Assembly (NCBI GenBank): GCA_936432065.2
Contig: OW386293.2
Location: 42,193,923 to 42,257,922, forward strand
Length of the DNA stretch: 64,000 nt
Direction of reading: 5' to 3'
Source of the DNA: Rutpela maculata
Lineage: Eukaryota > Arthropoda > Insecta > Coleoptera > Cerambycidae
Below are positions 11,291-20,878 of this stretch, piece by piece. Under the pieces are notes generated by a model. It did no database searches, was not told where the DNA came from, and was given only the letters and a program-made list of their open reading frames with translations. Position 1 is the first letter of the stretch, and each line of letters begins with the position of its first letter. A program made the position numbers and the translations under genes.

Positions 11291-12040
11291 AGTTTTCGTT
11301 TGATTTAAAACGGATGAATTTTTAATTAAAATATTATTATTAATACATAGTGGAGGATCGTTACAGTTTTATTTGAGAAGAGGTCAGTAAAGCACCGATT
11401 TTAATGTTCTTTTTTTTTAAATGTTGGAAATTAAAAATACTAGAACCTCTACAATTCAAGAATTACCGCTTTTTATTTATTCATTTATTTCTTATAATTC
11501 TTTTAAATTCTATTTTTTTTAATAATAAGTATGTAATTTTTTTAATAATATTTTTTTCTTATACTGAAACTTTAATAGTTTTTCTCTAAAAAGGACAAAA
11601 CAAAGTTTTGTCCTAAGGTTCCGAACTAACTTTTCTGAAGTATTTTGACGCGTGTAACGTACCAAAATGTCAAAAAGATCTTACAGTACATTTCTGATAA
11701 AAATCTATTAGGAAATTCGTTAATTATCAATATTTTCCTAAACGATCTCTAGTGTTGAGACTTCAATTTTAATTAAACCTCTATAAGCAGCTATTATTTT
11801 GAATAAAACTCTTTTTCGTATCTATTTCATGTCTAAATAAAGTAACACTTTCGCCTTTGGATAATAGATGGTACGCTTATCCATAACTTAATTAAAATAT
11901 AAATACAAATAATTGTTAAATATGACCAAACCAGGGTTAAATTAAGATGTATTCAGTTTTAAATAATTGTAGAATTCTCGTATGTAATATCACTAGTGCT
12001 TAAAATTTTATCGAAAATTTTTTCGAAAGCGTTGTTGCCT
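11291..12040. other. No gene recognised
   Basis: AT-rich sequence with long T and A runs. A repeat of the GATTTAAAACGGAT motif lies at its left edge. Nothing else that I can support. Confidence 0.3.
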
Positions 12041-12154
12041 GGTAATATAAAGAGTGCAAATTGGCAGTTTATTATCTGATTAAATCCCGACCGCTTTAGC
12101 TGGAGGGATTTAATCTTTGATAATAAACTGCCAATTTGCACGAGTTATATTACC
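12041..12154. repeat. Near-perfect 114-bp hairpin
   Basis: Arms GGTAATATAA.., then a 23-bp perfect match (GTGCAAATTGGCAGTTTATT plus ATC), then ATTAAATCCC pair with GGGATTTAAT, the complementary block and TTATATTACC. The loop is about 16 nt (gaccgctttagctgga). Only small internal mismatches occur. It could be a short foldback element or a source of a small-RNA precursor. Confidence 0.75.
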
Positions 12155-12940
12155 TTTTTGGAACTTAGCTTGATCAAAAATATCTAAAGCACGAGTGGTA
12201 TTTGAGGAGAATATTTGACGAATAAATAATTGATTAAGTATATCTTCAATATTATGTTTTGTAATTAATTGCCTTCAGACATTTTCTTGTCACTTTTTAG
12301 AGTTTACTGACTTTTATTTTCGATTTCATCATTTACGTCACATAAAAATGCATTTCCAAAACGAATCATCTAATAAAAAACAAAGTAGGTATAAATGATA
12401 TAATGGCAGTGACAATTGAAATACTGTAACTTATAGACTGGTATTCCCAACAATGAGTCTTCTAGCACACTTCGACCAATCACACTACGAGTAAAGAAAG
12501 CCAGACAATATTGCATTTTACCAATCTCTCGCTTTTACGTTCTAAGGTTGAGGACATGAAATAGTACCGCCATCTAGTAATGCTAGCTTAACTTAACTGA
12601 TATGAAGAGTGAAACTTTCAAGAATTATTATATTAAAGTATTTATTAATATACAGGGTGTTTCAGCTAAAAGTCCCCGGGTCATTATCTCGTAAAATAAA
12701 AAAAATACTTAAAATTTGTAAATCGCAGATAATTGACACCAAAAAGGTCTTAAAATAACTGCAGTTAGAATTGTTCCTTCGCAGTGCACAGAGATGGCGT
12801 TGCGGTGAGAAATTATTTTTCGATGGCTGGAACCTTGAAACACGATTCATACGATTAATGAATAAATTGTGAATAATTTTGACCATGTAAAAAATTTTAT
12901 AATACCAGCCGTTTTGGAGCTACATGAATTTTTTTCTCCT

Positions 12941-13250
12941 TTTTTTTGACTCTGTAAATTTTGAAAACTTCTGTAACTTTTCTGTTTATCATTTTAGAAC
13001 ACCAATTATTTAGAACTTTTATCTTATTATATTCCATACTTCTTATATTATTACATATTTTGAAAATTTTTATAATTTTCAGAATTTTTCAAATGCAACT
13101 AATTTTTAAAATTTGAAATTACTGAAAATTTTCAAAATATGTAATAATATAAGAAGTATGGAATATAATAAGATAAAAGTTCTAAATAATTGGTGTTTTA
13201 AAATGATAAGAAAAGTTACAGAAGTTTTAAAAATTTACAGAGACAAAAAA
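12941..13250. repeat. Foldback element, about 130-bp arms
   Basis: The left arm 12941-13082 pairs with the right arm 13119-13250. For example, CTTATTATATTCCATACTTC at about 13023 matches its complement near 13155. An outer terminus at about 12651 reads TACAGGGTGTTTCAGC, a common insect transposon end, and may belong to the same element. I could not find its partner. Confidence 0.7.
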
Positions 13251-13538
13251 ATTTGCTTGTTTAAGTAGAGTGAACTCAAGTACAACGAATTATAACATAT
13301 GGTTCTACTTAGTTCAGTTTTGATTTTTCGAATACTTGTTTTATGATGAATTACCTATACGTAATATAAGTGCATTTGCGTATTTAACATGAAATAATTG
13401 ATTTGTTTGCTTCGAGGCATTTGTATTTAATTTTAGTTGTGAAAATTGTTTTGTAATTAAGTTAGGTATTATAAACCATTGAAAGCTGTGTACTTGTGAA
13501 ACTTGTGTCCCGAACCTATAAAGGATATGTGTTGTTTT

Positions 13539-14190
13539 ACTTCCACATCCAGTGGAAGTATAGTAACGACAAAAAATTTTAAAAAAATTTTTATTGTTCA
13601 AATAGGCTTAAAATGTCGACATTTTAAAAATTTGAGCGAAAAAAATTTTCTGTCTGTCTGTCTGTCTTCGGTCTGTCTGTAACTTTTTTGTGCGCACGTT
13701 TACTCTGGAACCGTTTAATTTGGTACACATATGTACTTTAACGAGATCTAGAATTAGATTATATTTTCATCTTGTTCCGTCGAAGGGTTGGGGGGTAAAT
13801 TGGGGTAAATAGGTAAATCAAGCAGGTAAGAGTCCATGAAATTGGTATTTAGTATATACAAGAGAAGCTAAGGTCTGAAAAAAAATTTGGAATTAGCCAC
13901 CCCCATTACCACCCCCACCATTATTAAAGGGGATGAAATAAATTGTAATTTAGTGCGTGTACAAGAACCAGAAACCTCAAAATAATTTTTTACTTCATCC
14001 ACCCCCACTACCACGCCTTATTATCAACCCACCCCACTACCGATGTGGGGTATCGTTTTATGGATTTTTGGGGTAGAGGATTTCAAATATTATATTAAAG
14101 TTTCATAAACAATTATTTCCACATACAACATTTTTTCGTTGTGAGTGACTTGGATAGAAAATCTGAATGTGGAAGTAGTGATTCCTTGGT
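13539..14190 (+). mobile_element. Helitron-like (HINE type) single unit
   Basis: Starts at the hairpin ACTTCCACATCCAGTGGAAG and has (GTCT)n at about 13650, CTCTGGAACCGTTTAA and C-rich blocks. It ends at GAATGTGGAAGTAGTGATTC. The beginning and end share ACTTCCACATCC-type inverted sequence. Same family as 6449-8085, without the minisatellite. Confidence 0.6.
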
Positions 14191-14220
14191 TTTTAGTATT
14201 GCATTATATTACTACGTATA

Positions 14221-15118
14221 CAGTGTGTCCCACATTTCACGGTAACATCTTCGTAGCTTAGTTATTAGTCATCCAATTTCAATCCAGTTTAGACCGGTAT
14301 CAAAGACCTTTATTATATCTTTTTTGAGTAAAACAAAATTTATCTCAGTCATTGGCGTGCATTTTTATTAAGAAAAAAAGTCGATTTTTCGAGAAGTTAT
14401 ATTAGGCATTTTTTTGTTGAGAAACTAATGCAATATTATTGATCAGCTATATCTAGAATTTAACAACTTTTCATGTTTGGTTTTCGAATTACGGTCCCCT
14501 TAAAATTATCTATATAAATAATCAATAAATTGGTAACGAAATTTTTTTCGTAAAAAAGTCATTCTTCATTTTCTCTTTAAATTCACTTTTTACTCTATGC
14601 CATATCATCGAAACTTTCAAATTTTTAAGGCCAAGAATTTTCATTGAAAAATTTTGGGTCATCAGACCTGTAAATTATTCGGGCATTAAGGATTACCGAA
14701 TTTTAAAGTATCGATGATATGGGGTGGTAGAAAAAATGAATTTAAAGAGAAAATAAAGAATGATTTTCTTTCGAAAAAAGATTCGTTACCAATTTATTGA
14801 TTATTTAATGTTTAAAATAGGCAATTTTAAGTGGGCTATAATTTAAAAACCAAAAATCAAAATGTTGTTAAAATCTGAATCTATAGCATGCTGATCAATA
14901 ATATTACATTAGTTTTGCAACAAAAAAATGCCTAATATAATTTCTCGAAAAATCGATCGTTTTTTTCTTAATAAAAATGCACGCCACTGACTGAAATCAG
15001 TTTTGTTTCACTTAAAAAAGGTATAATAAAGGTCTTTGATATCTGTCCAAACTTGGTTAAAATTGGATGACTAATAACTAAGCTACGAAGGTGTTACCGT
15101 GAAAAGTGGGACACACTG
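14221..15118. mobile_element. Foldback/MITE, 898 bp, TA-flanked, termini CAGTGTGTCCCAC
   Basis: Starts CAGTGTGTCCCACATTTCAC at 14221 and ends with the complementary GTGGGACACACTG at 15118, with TA on both sides. The arms stay complementary for several hundred bases (for example CGTAGCTTAGTTATTAGTCA near 14252 with its complement near 15075). They meet in a centre around 14620-14700. TA flanks and short G/T-rich termini fit a Tc1/mariner-type non-autonomous element. A truncated relative lies at 27450-27620. Confidence 0.8.
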
Positions 15119-15860
15119 TATAATACAATACTACAATTTACGTTAACAATTAGTAATAAGCTAGAGATGATATTTGTAGATAAAATTTATAAGCTCGAGT
15201 TGCCCTATTTGCCGAAAATATTTCACGAAACAAAACGTCAAAAAATTATCGAAATATTTGCCGCTACAGCGACACAAAAAATTAGAGCGATAAATTTTGC
15301 TTGTTGGTACTGTCAAAAGCCGGTCTAGGTTGGATTACCACTAATAATGACGTTTGATTGGTGCAATGTTGCGAAAAAACGGGCTCTCATTGGCTATAGC
15401 GTTAATGAGTGAAATAATCTGAACATTATTTAGATCCTTATTTTAATTGCTTTAATTTATTAATTTGATATTTCCCTAAAATGTTTGAACTATTTTTCGG
15501 TAAGATATACCATGCACAGATTAAAGCAGCTGTTTCGCGTGAAATCAAACGGTACCCGGAGACACACTTTCTGTTTCTCTTGAACTCTTAAACAGTTAAG
15601 ATGTGTCAGGAAAATTTTGTAAACCCATAACGGGTGATTTTTAAAGTAGAAAGCCTTATGGAAATAAGGTAAGCGAGTAAATAACTATATCGTGAAATAC
15701 CATCTAACAAATCATAATATGCCCTTTGTCTGAGTTTATCCAAGGTATTTTATTATTATACTCTTCGCAAATACGAAAACGAAGAGTGTATTGCATTTGA
15801 TCGGCACATTTCTAAAACCGTAAATATCGCTCGCAGACAAAAAATTTTCATATCATTTTA
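15119..15860. other. No gene recognised
   Basis: Mixed-composition unique-looking sequence. I see no open frame of interest and no repeat that recurs elsewhere in the window. Confidence 0.3.
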
Positions 15861-16118
15861 CTACGGGAGCCGATCCTTGGGGACAATGTTTTTCATAAAG
15901 ATTAAAGCCTAAGGAACAATGAAAGACATGCCCTAAAAAAAAAAAAAAAAATTGGCTGCGCTTTAAAAAATAATTTGCAAATATGGTTTTTGTCATTTAA
16001 CACAAAAACTAAAAAAGATTGAGAAAAACTTTCTGCAAAGAAAACAAAGTGAAAAATATTTTCTACAATTTTGTTTCTATACAATATTTGGATAGGAGTT
16101 ACCATTTTCCAGATAAAT
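15861..16118 (+). repeat. Interspersed repeat, copy A (about 260 bp)
   Basis: Begins CTACGGGAGC, has CCTTGGGGACAATGTTTTTC and a poly-A tract, and ends GGAGTTACCATTTTCCAGAT. Copy B follows in the same orientation at 16164-16440; copy C lies inverted at 17391-17648. Confidence 0.75.
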
Positions 16119-16163
16119 GATTCAGCTTTTAAAATAAAATATAAAATTCAATATAAAACGTAA

Positions 16164-16440
16164 TACTACGGGAGCCCACCCTAACTGTCCCCATTCCTTG
16201 GGGACAATATTTTTCATAAAGACTAAAGCATAAGGAACAATTTAAGACATCCTAAAAAAAAACCGGCTGTACTTTCAAAATGGCGTCGGTTTAAAAAAAA
16301 AATGCAAATATTGTTTTTGTCATTTAACCCAAAAACTAAAAAAGATGGAGAAAAACTTTCAGCACAAAAAATAAAGCTCATAAAATTTGCTACGATTTTG
16401 TTCCTATACAATATTTGAATAGGAGTTACCATTTTCCAGA
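16164..16440 (+). repeat. Interspersed repeat, copy B
   Basis: Same order of landmarks as copy A (TACTACGGGAGC, CCTTGGGGACAATATTTTTC, GTCATTTAACCCAAAAACTA, GGAGTTACCATTTTCCAGAT). It carries an extra AAATGGCGTCGG segment in the middle. Confidence 0.75.
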
Positions 16441-16948
16441 TACCATTGTTACCGTTTTCGAGATAAATATCTGCAAATTATAGTATTATTATTATTATCA
16501 ATTTTTTTCAGTTTATTTTATTTTTTGTTATGTTAAGAATATAAAGTTATACAACGTGATCTACCAGGACATGCGGAAAATTTAACAGTAGGTTGTCCCC
16601 TCCGAAAGGAGTTAAAAAAATGAAAAATTTTTAAAAAATGACCAAAAAAATTACCTTATTTTTTTGTAGAAATGCGCCGCCAATGACTTCAACTAATCTA
16701 ACGTCACGGGGTACAACCATATCACTTTATCAGACTTGGGATTGACACTGCTGATAGCAAAGCTGGATAAGATAGTGACTTTTTGGTTTTAATCAAATCA
16801 TACTACAAAAATACCGAAATAAATCGAAGACATTGATCTCATGCTGAAATAACAAGCAGATATACGAGATATTTAGTTAAACCGGTTGACACGGCGGTGT
16901 AACTATTGTTCGACCGGAAGCAAAAAACGCGGCTCTCTAGGGGTGTAC

Positions 16949-17064
16949 ACACGATCCAGCGGCACGAAGCCAGCCTTGTCGGCATGCTTTGAACTCATTC
17001 CGCTGGAATTCCAATTATCTTCAAAGCGTACCAACAATGTTGGCTACCTGCCGCTGGATCGTGT
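16949..17064. repeat. Imperfect long hairpin, GC-richer than surroundings
   Basis: ACACGATCCAGCGGCA at 16949 pairs with TGCCGCTGGATCGTGT ending at 17064. Inner blocks AAGCCAGC, TTGT and GCTTTGAA pair with their counterparts around a terminal loop that contains CCGCTGGAATTCC. The stem is about 45 bp with bulges. Its base composition is unlike the AT-rich flanks. Confidence 0.65.
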
Positions 17065-17390
17065 TTTTTTATCTCGCCGGCCGGCTTCACTTTTTATGTC
17101 AATTAAGGAAATGTAAACAACTCGAATACGTTCTTTCACAAGTAAGTTCGTCAACCTATTTAGAAGTAGGTCAGGACGCAAATTGACTAATAATTTAATA
17201 TACTAAATTACCTGAGAATCCTCTAAAATTTTGCAGGGGCTTTCCCACATTGAAGACTAGCACACCATTTTATTTTCCGCATTTCTTGGTAGATCACGTT
17301 GTATTATACGCCTTACAATAATTGTCACAGTTATTTCCTCTAAGTGATTTACCGATATATGAATTTCCATGTTTTCTTAGTTTTGGACTC

Positions 17391-17648
17391 ATTTATCTGG
17401 AAAATGGTAACTCCTATCAAAATATTGTAAAGGAACAAAATCGTAGAAAATTTTATGCACGTTGTTTTTTTGTGCAAAAGTTTTTGTCCATCTTTTTCAG
17501 TTTTTGTGTTAAATGACAAAAACAACATTGGCCACAGTTTTTTTAACATATGGCCGCCATTTTGAAAGTACAGCCAGTTTTTTTTTTATCTTAAATTATT
17601 CCTTAGGCTTTATTCTTTATGAAAAACAATGTCCCCGAGGATCAGGCG
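17391..17648 (-). repeat. Interspersed repeat, copy C (inverted)
   Basis: Reverse complement of copies A and B. It starts ATCTGGAAAATGGTAACTCC and ends AAACAATGTCCCCGAGGATC. Copies B and C therefore form a loose inverted pair about 1 kb apart around the hairpin at 16949-17064. Confidence 0.75.
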
Positions 17649-17652
17649 GGGG

Positions 17653-18279
17653 GTGCACGTTAGGGTGGGCTGAAAAACACGAAAATTTGAATTTACAGAT
17701 GGCCCACTTACTAACGTATTACTATGTATCTAAAACTAATTTGGGTAGATTTTTAGCCAAATCGGTGAATATCTAGCTGGCCCACCAGGGCCTTGAAAAT
17801 GAAAGAAAGGGCCAATTTTTCGATTTTTAACATTTTTTAAATTGACATTTGAAATTTTTTTTTGACTCTTTATTAATGCCCAAATGCGTGTAGCAAAAGT
17901 TTTTTGAATAAAATATTTTTCAATTCCAGGGAAATTAGAAATTTGTCACTAAAACGTAGAATTCGACGAAAATAAGGTTTTCTGTATAAAATTTCTAATT
18001 TCCCTGGAACTGAAAAATATTTTATTCGAAAAAATTTTGCTACACGCATTTAGGCATTAATAAAGAGTCAAAAAAAATTTCAAATGTCAATTTAAAAAAT
18101 GTTAAAAATCGAAAAATTGGCCCTTTCTTTCATTTTCAAGGCCCTGGTGGGCCAGCTAGATATTCACCGATTTGGCTAAAAATCTACCCGAATCAGTTTT
18201 AGATACATAGTAATAAGTTAGTAAGTGGGCCATCTGTAAATTCAAATTTTCGTGTTTTTCAGCCCACCCTAGTGCACGT
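17653..18279. mobile_element. 611-bp foldback MITE with exact 8-bp target duplication
   Basis: The element occupies 17661-18271. It begins TAGGGTGGGCTGAAAAACAC and ends with the exact complement. The arms (17661-17945 and 17988-18271) are nearly identical in inverted orientation, with a spacer of about 42 bp. GTGCACGT is present at both flanks (17653-17660 and 18272-18279). An 8-bp duplication is typical of hAT and several other cut-and-paste superfamilies. The terminus TAGGGTGG also occurs on the 3.1-kb transposon at 20427-23495, so that family could mobilise it; this is inference. No coding capacity is evident. Confidence 0.92.
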
Positions 18280-18689
18280 ACAGCTAGGGAGGGCTCCCCG
18301 ACTAATGTGTTAGTGAATGAATTCTGAACAACTTGCATCAAAATGCCCGTCTGTCCGTCCGTCCGTCCGTCACGTTTCTTGTAAGCACGATAATTCAAGA
18401 AAGAAAAATCCGATTGCACTGAAATTTGGACAGTAAGTTAGTGTTAGCTAGAGGAAGAACCCCATTGTTTTTGAACAAAATAGATCAGTAAATAAAAATG
18501 TTATTAATGATTTAAATTTTTTATATTTTTGTAATTGAATAGAAATCTGGTGAAATGATATTTCATTTTAATATTGAAATATTTATATATTTTACAAATA
18601 TACATTTCATAATGTAATATACAACCGTGGAAATATAATTTTAGCTCGTCCCTTATAATGTAAAAATTTACGTTTTTTTACGGTTTTTT
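18280..18689. other. TCCG microsatellite and AT-rich sequence
   Basis: A (GTCC)n run at 18346-18372 followed by GTTTCTTGTAAGCACG recalls the core of the Helitron-like family but is too short to assign. No gene seen. Confidence 0.3.
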
Positions 18690-18765
18690 AGTGGTGGTGA
18701 AGTTTTTACGTTTTTGACTCGGAATCCAAAGGTCCCGGGTTCAAAACCCAAATGGGGTATGGTAT
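18690..18765 (+). other. tRNA-like segment (A/B-box-like), degenerate
   Basis: TTGACTCGGAATCCAAAGG followed by CCCGGGTTCAAAACCC resembles the anticodon and T arms of a tRNA, with a near-consensus B box (GGTTCAAAACC). No good acceptor stem is visible, so it is probably part of a tRNA-derived repeat. Confidence 0.4.
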
Positions 18766-18964
18766 AGTTTTTTTTTTTAATTTTTGCTTTATTTTACACC
18801 AACTACGTTCGCACTATAAAATTAAAAATGTCTAAAACCAACATTATTTACAAACAACTGGGAAGAGTATCCTATAGAATGTGTAACAATTATATAAAAA
18901 GTTCAGTGAACAGGCGAAGAGTACCTTTTTAGCTTGTTTTATTATCGTATTATCTTATCGTATC

Positions 18965-19385
18965 AGCTTATTGCCTTAGGGGCAAGCGTAGATGCGTCTT
19001 CACTGTGTATGCATCATCGATATTCCAAGTGAAGCAACGTGCAGCGCGGTTAGTACTTGGATGGATGACCCACTCATCTTGGGAAACACAGCGATCTGGT
19101 CCCACCTTCTAGCGGCTGTATATCAGTGTATACGCGGAAGCTATGTAATTTCAGACGAGGATTAAGCAGTGGATATACCATCCTTCGTAGGGGATGTAAA
19201 GCAGGCGATCCCTTGTCTATTAAATGTTAGGCAAGTAAAAGATCCCTACTCTTCTTAGGAGAAGAGGTTCGGCAATATTTCCAGGTATATTTCCAGGTTG
19301 CTCATCTCCTGGCGTCGGTGATAGGTCCTGGTAGCGGAAATAGGCCGACGTTAAATAAATAGATAATAAAAAGCTTATTGCCTTA
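18965..19385 (+). mobile_element. Complete SINE with 5S rRNA-like head, 14-bp target duplication
   Basis: The element occupies 18979-19371 (393 bp), flanked by exact AGCTTATTGCCTTA repeats at 18965-18978 and 19372-19385. The first 90 bases have the length and order of a 5S gene up to its internal promoter. GAAGCAACGTGCAGCGCGG and GGTTAGTACTTGGATGGATG match the 5S box A/intermediate/box C region, followed by CTTGGGAAACACAG. The rest is a distinct body and a 155-bp tail shared with 2561-2720, ending in a TAAATAAATAGATAATAAA tract. Such a head implies RNA polymerase III transcription from an internal type 1 promoter. The shared tail implies mobilisation by a partner LINE with that 3' end. 5S-headed SINEs are known as class SINE3. 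Confidence 0.88.
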
Positions 19386-19740
19386 TTGTGTTTGCTATAG
19401 ATGCCTCTGTTATGGTATTTTATTGTCTAGTATACATTTTAGCATCTCATGGTTATTTTGAATACCTACGTATAATGATATTTTATTATCTTGCTCTTTT
19501 TTTACGCGTGCATCATAGTTATCTTGTTTATTACAATACAGAGATATTGTTTATTGTAATATAATTCATGTGTGTAGATTAAGTATCACTGAATAGATTT
19601 GCCCTATCACTGATGTTTGTAATATAGTTGATTTTGTGTTTCGTTATTTGTTGTAATATATTTTTATTGTGAATTATTGTGAATTATCTTCTATTTTGTT
19701 TAATCTCTAGCTTTTCCTTTCTTGGTTACACTAGTTAATC
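19386..19740. other. No gene recognised
   Basis: T-rich sequence with TTATTGTGAATTATT-type repeats. Nothing that I can support. Confidence 0.3.
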
Positions 19741-19812
19741 GTGGCGCCCGTACTTGAACCCTTTTGTTGTGCTAGCCAGGGTAAAACCAGTGACGCTAAC
19801 CACGTTACTCGT
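19741..19812 (-). other. tRNA-like segment, degenerate
   Basis: Read on the minus strand, GTGGTTAGCGTCACTGG resembles a tRNA A box, and GGGTTCAAGTACGGGC about 35 nt later resembles a B box. No clear cloverleaf. It is likely the head of a tRNA-derived repeat. Confidence 0.4.
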
Positions 19813-19959
19813 AGCTGTGGCCTACCTTTTGTAAATGGGCACTGAAAAACTTACAACAACGCCACACGCGCTGAAGCCAATTTTGGATAAAAAATAATTC
19901 TCTATCTCTATCAGTTTTCCTCTACAACCCCCTGTTATCTCCTAGGGTGGCACAGGGAA

Positions 19960-20300
19960 ACCGACAAGTTGCAATTTTTTTTGTCCAAAATTAGCTTCAG
20001 CACATCAAAATACATCAGTAAAGTTAGATCAGAACTTTAGGACAAGACCTTTTTTGACCCCCTTTAGAAGTAAAAGGTGGTATTAGTATAATTTAGTATA
20101 ATTTTCTTTGTCCAAAATTGTCTTCAGCGCGTCAAAATACTTCAGAAAAGTTACATCAGAACCTTTGCTCTTTTTAGGGGATGAAGTGGTAGACAAAAAG
20201 TGATAAGGTAGATTTTTTTTTAATATCATAATCGGTTTCAGCATATCGAAAAACACAGGTTGGTTCTGATCAAAAAAACATCTCCCTTTTTTTTTATCGG
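19960..20300. repeat. Degenerate tandem repeat, about 124-bp unit
   Basis: TTGTCCAAAATTAGCTTCAG (about 19980), TTGTCCAAAATTGTCTTCAG (about 20107) and a weaker third copy near 20225 are followed by the same CATCAAAATAC..TCAGTAAAGTTA..TCAGAAC order. An inverted trace lies at 19870-19900. A 118-codon open frame on the minus strand here shows no protein-like pattern. Confidence 0.6.
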
Positions 20301-20878
20301 CCTGTGAATCTAAAAACTTCTCCGTTTTTAAAGAAATTTCGGCCCGTAAAGTTTTTATTATGGTGTTCAGTTGGGTATTTAAAGATAAATAAAGAATTTT
20401 GAGGCAATGTTTTTCTATATATGTATTAGGGTGGCCCATCTTTTTCGAAATCGAAATTTTTTATTTCTCACCCCTGCAAATGGTTCCATTTGAAGAAAAA
20501 ACAGTCCCCTCAAAATATTATTGAGGCAAATTGAAGGCAAGGGGTGCCGCAGAATGCATTATTATACAATAATAAAAGTAAATGGAATTATTTACATTCC
20601 TTGGTTGATGCATTGTTTTTTTTTTTTTTAATCAGCAACATTTATCTTTAGAATGACTAATCAAGTCATACAAATATCAAAGACAATATCTGTTGTGACT
20701 ATGACATGTGTCATACTACTGTAAATTCGTAGTCTAAGAAAACTAGACTAGAAGTTTTTGAAATAAAACTCTCGTTTTATCTTTGTGTATTTTATTATGA
20801 AACGTTTTTTTCATACATAGTACCAAATATTATCCTAAATCTACAAGACATATAGTAATAAAAACAATATTTTTTGCA

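Noticed and set aside
18346..18372. (GTCC)n as another Helitron-like core
   Set aside because: The neighbouring sequence does not follow the unit beyond a short stretch.
18979..19110. Functional 5S rRNA gene
   Set aside because: Diverged from 5S in the first half, interrupted after box C and followed by a SINE body and tail with target duplication.
20083..20439. 118-codon open frame on the minus strand
   Set aside because: Spans degenerate tandem repeats and the transposon boundary; no protein-like conservation pattern.
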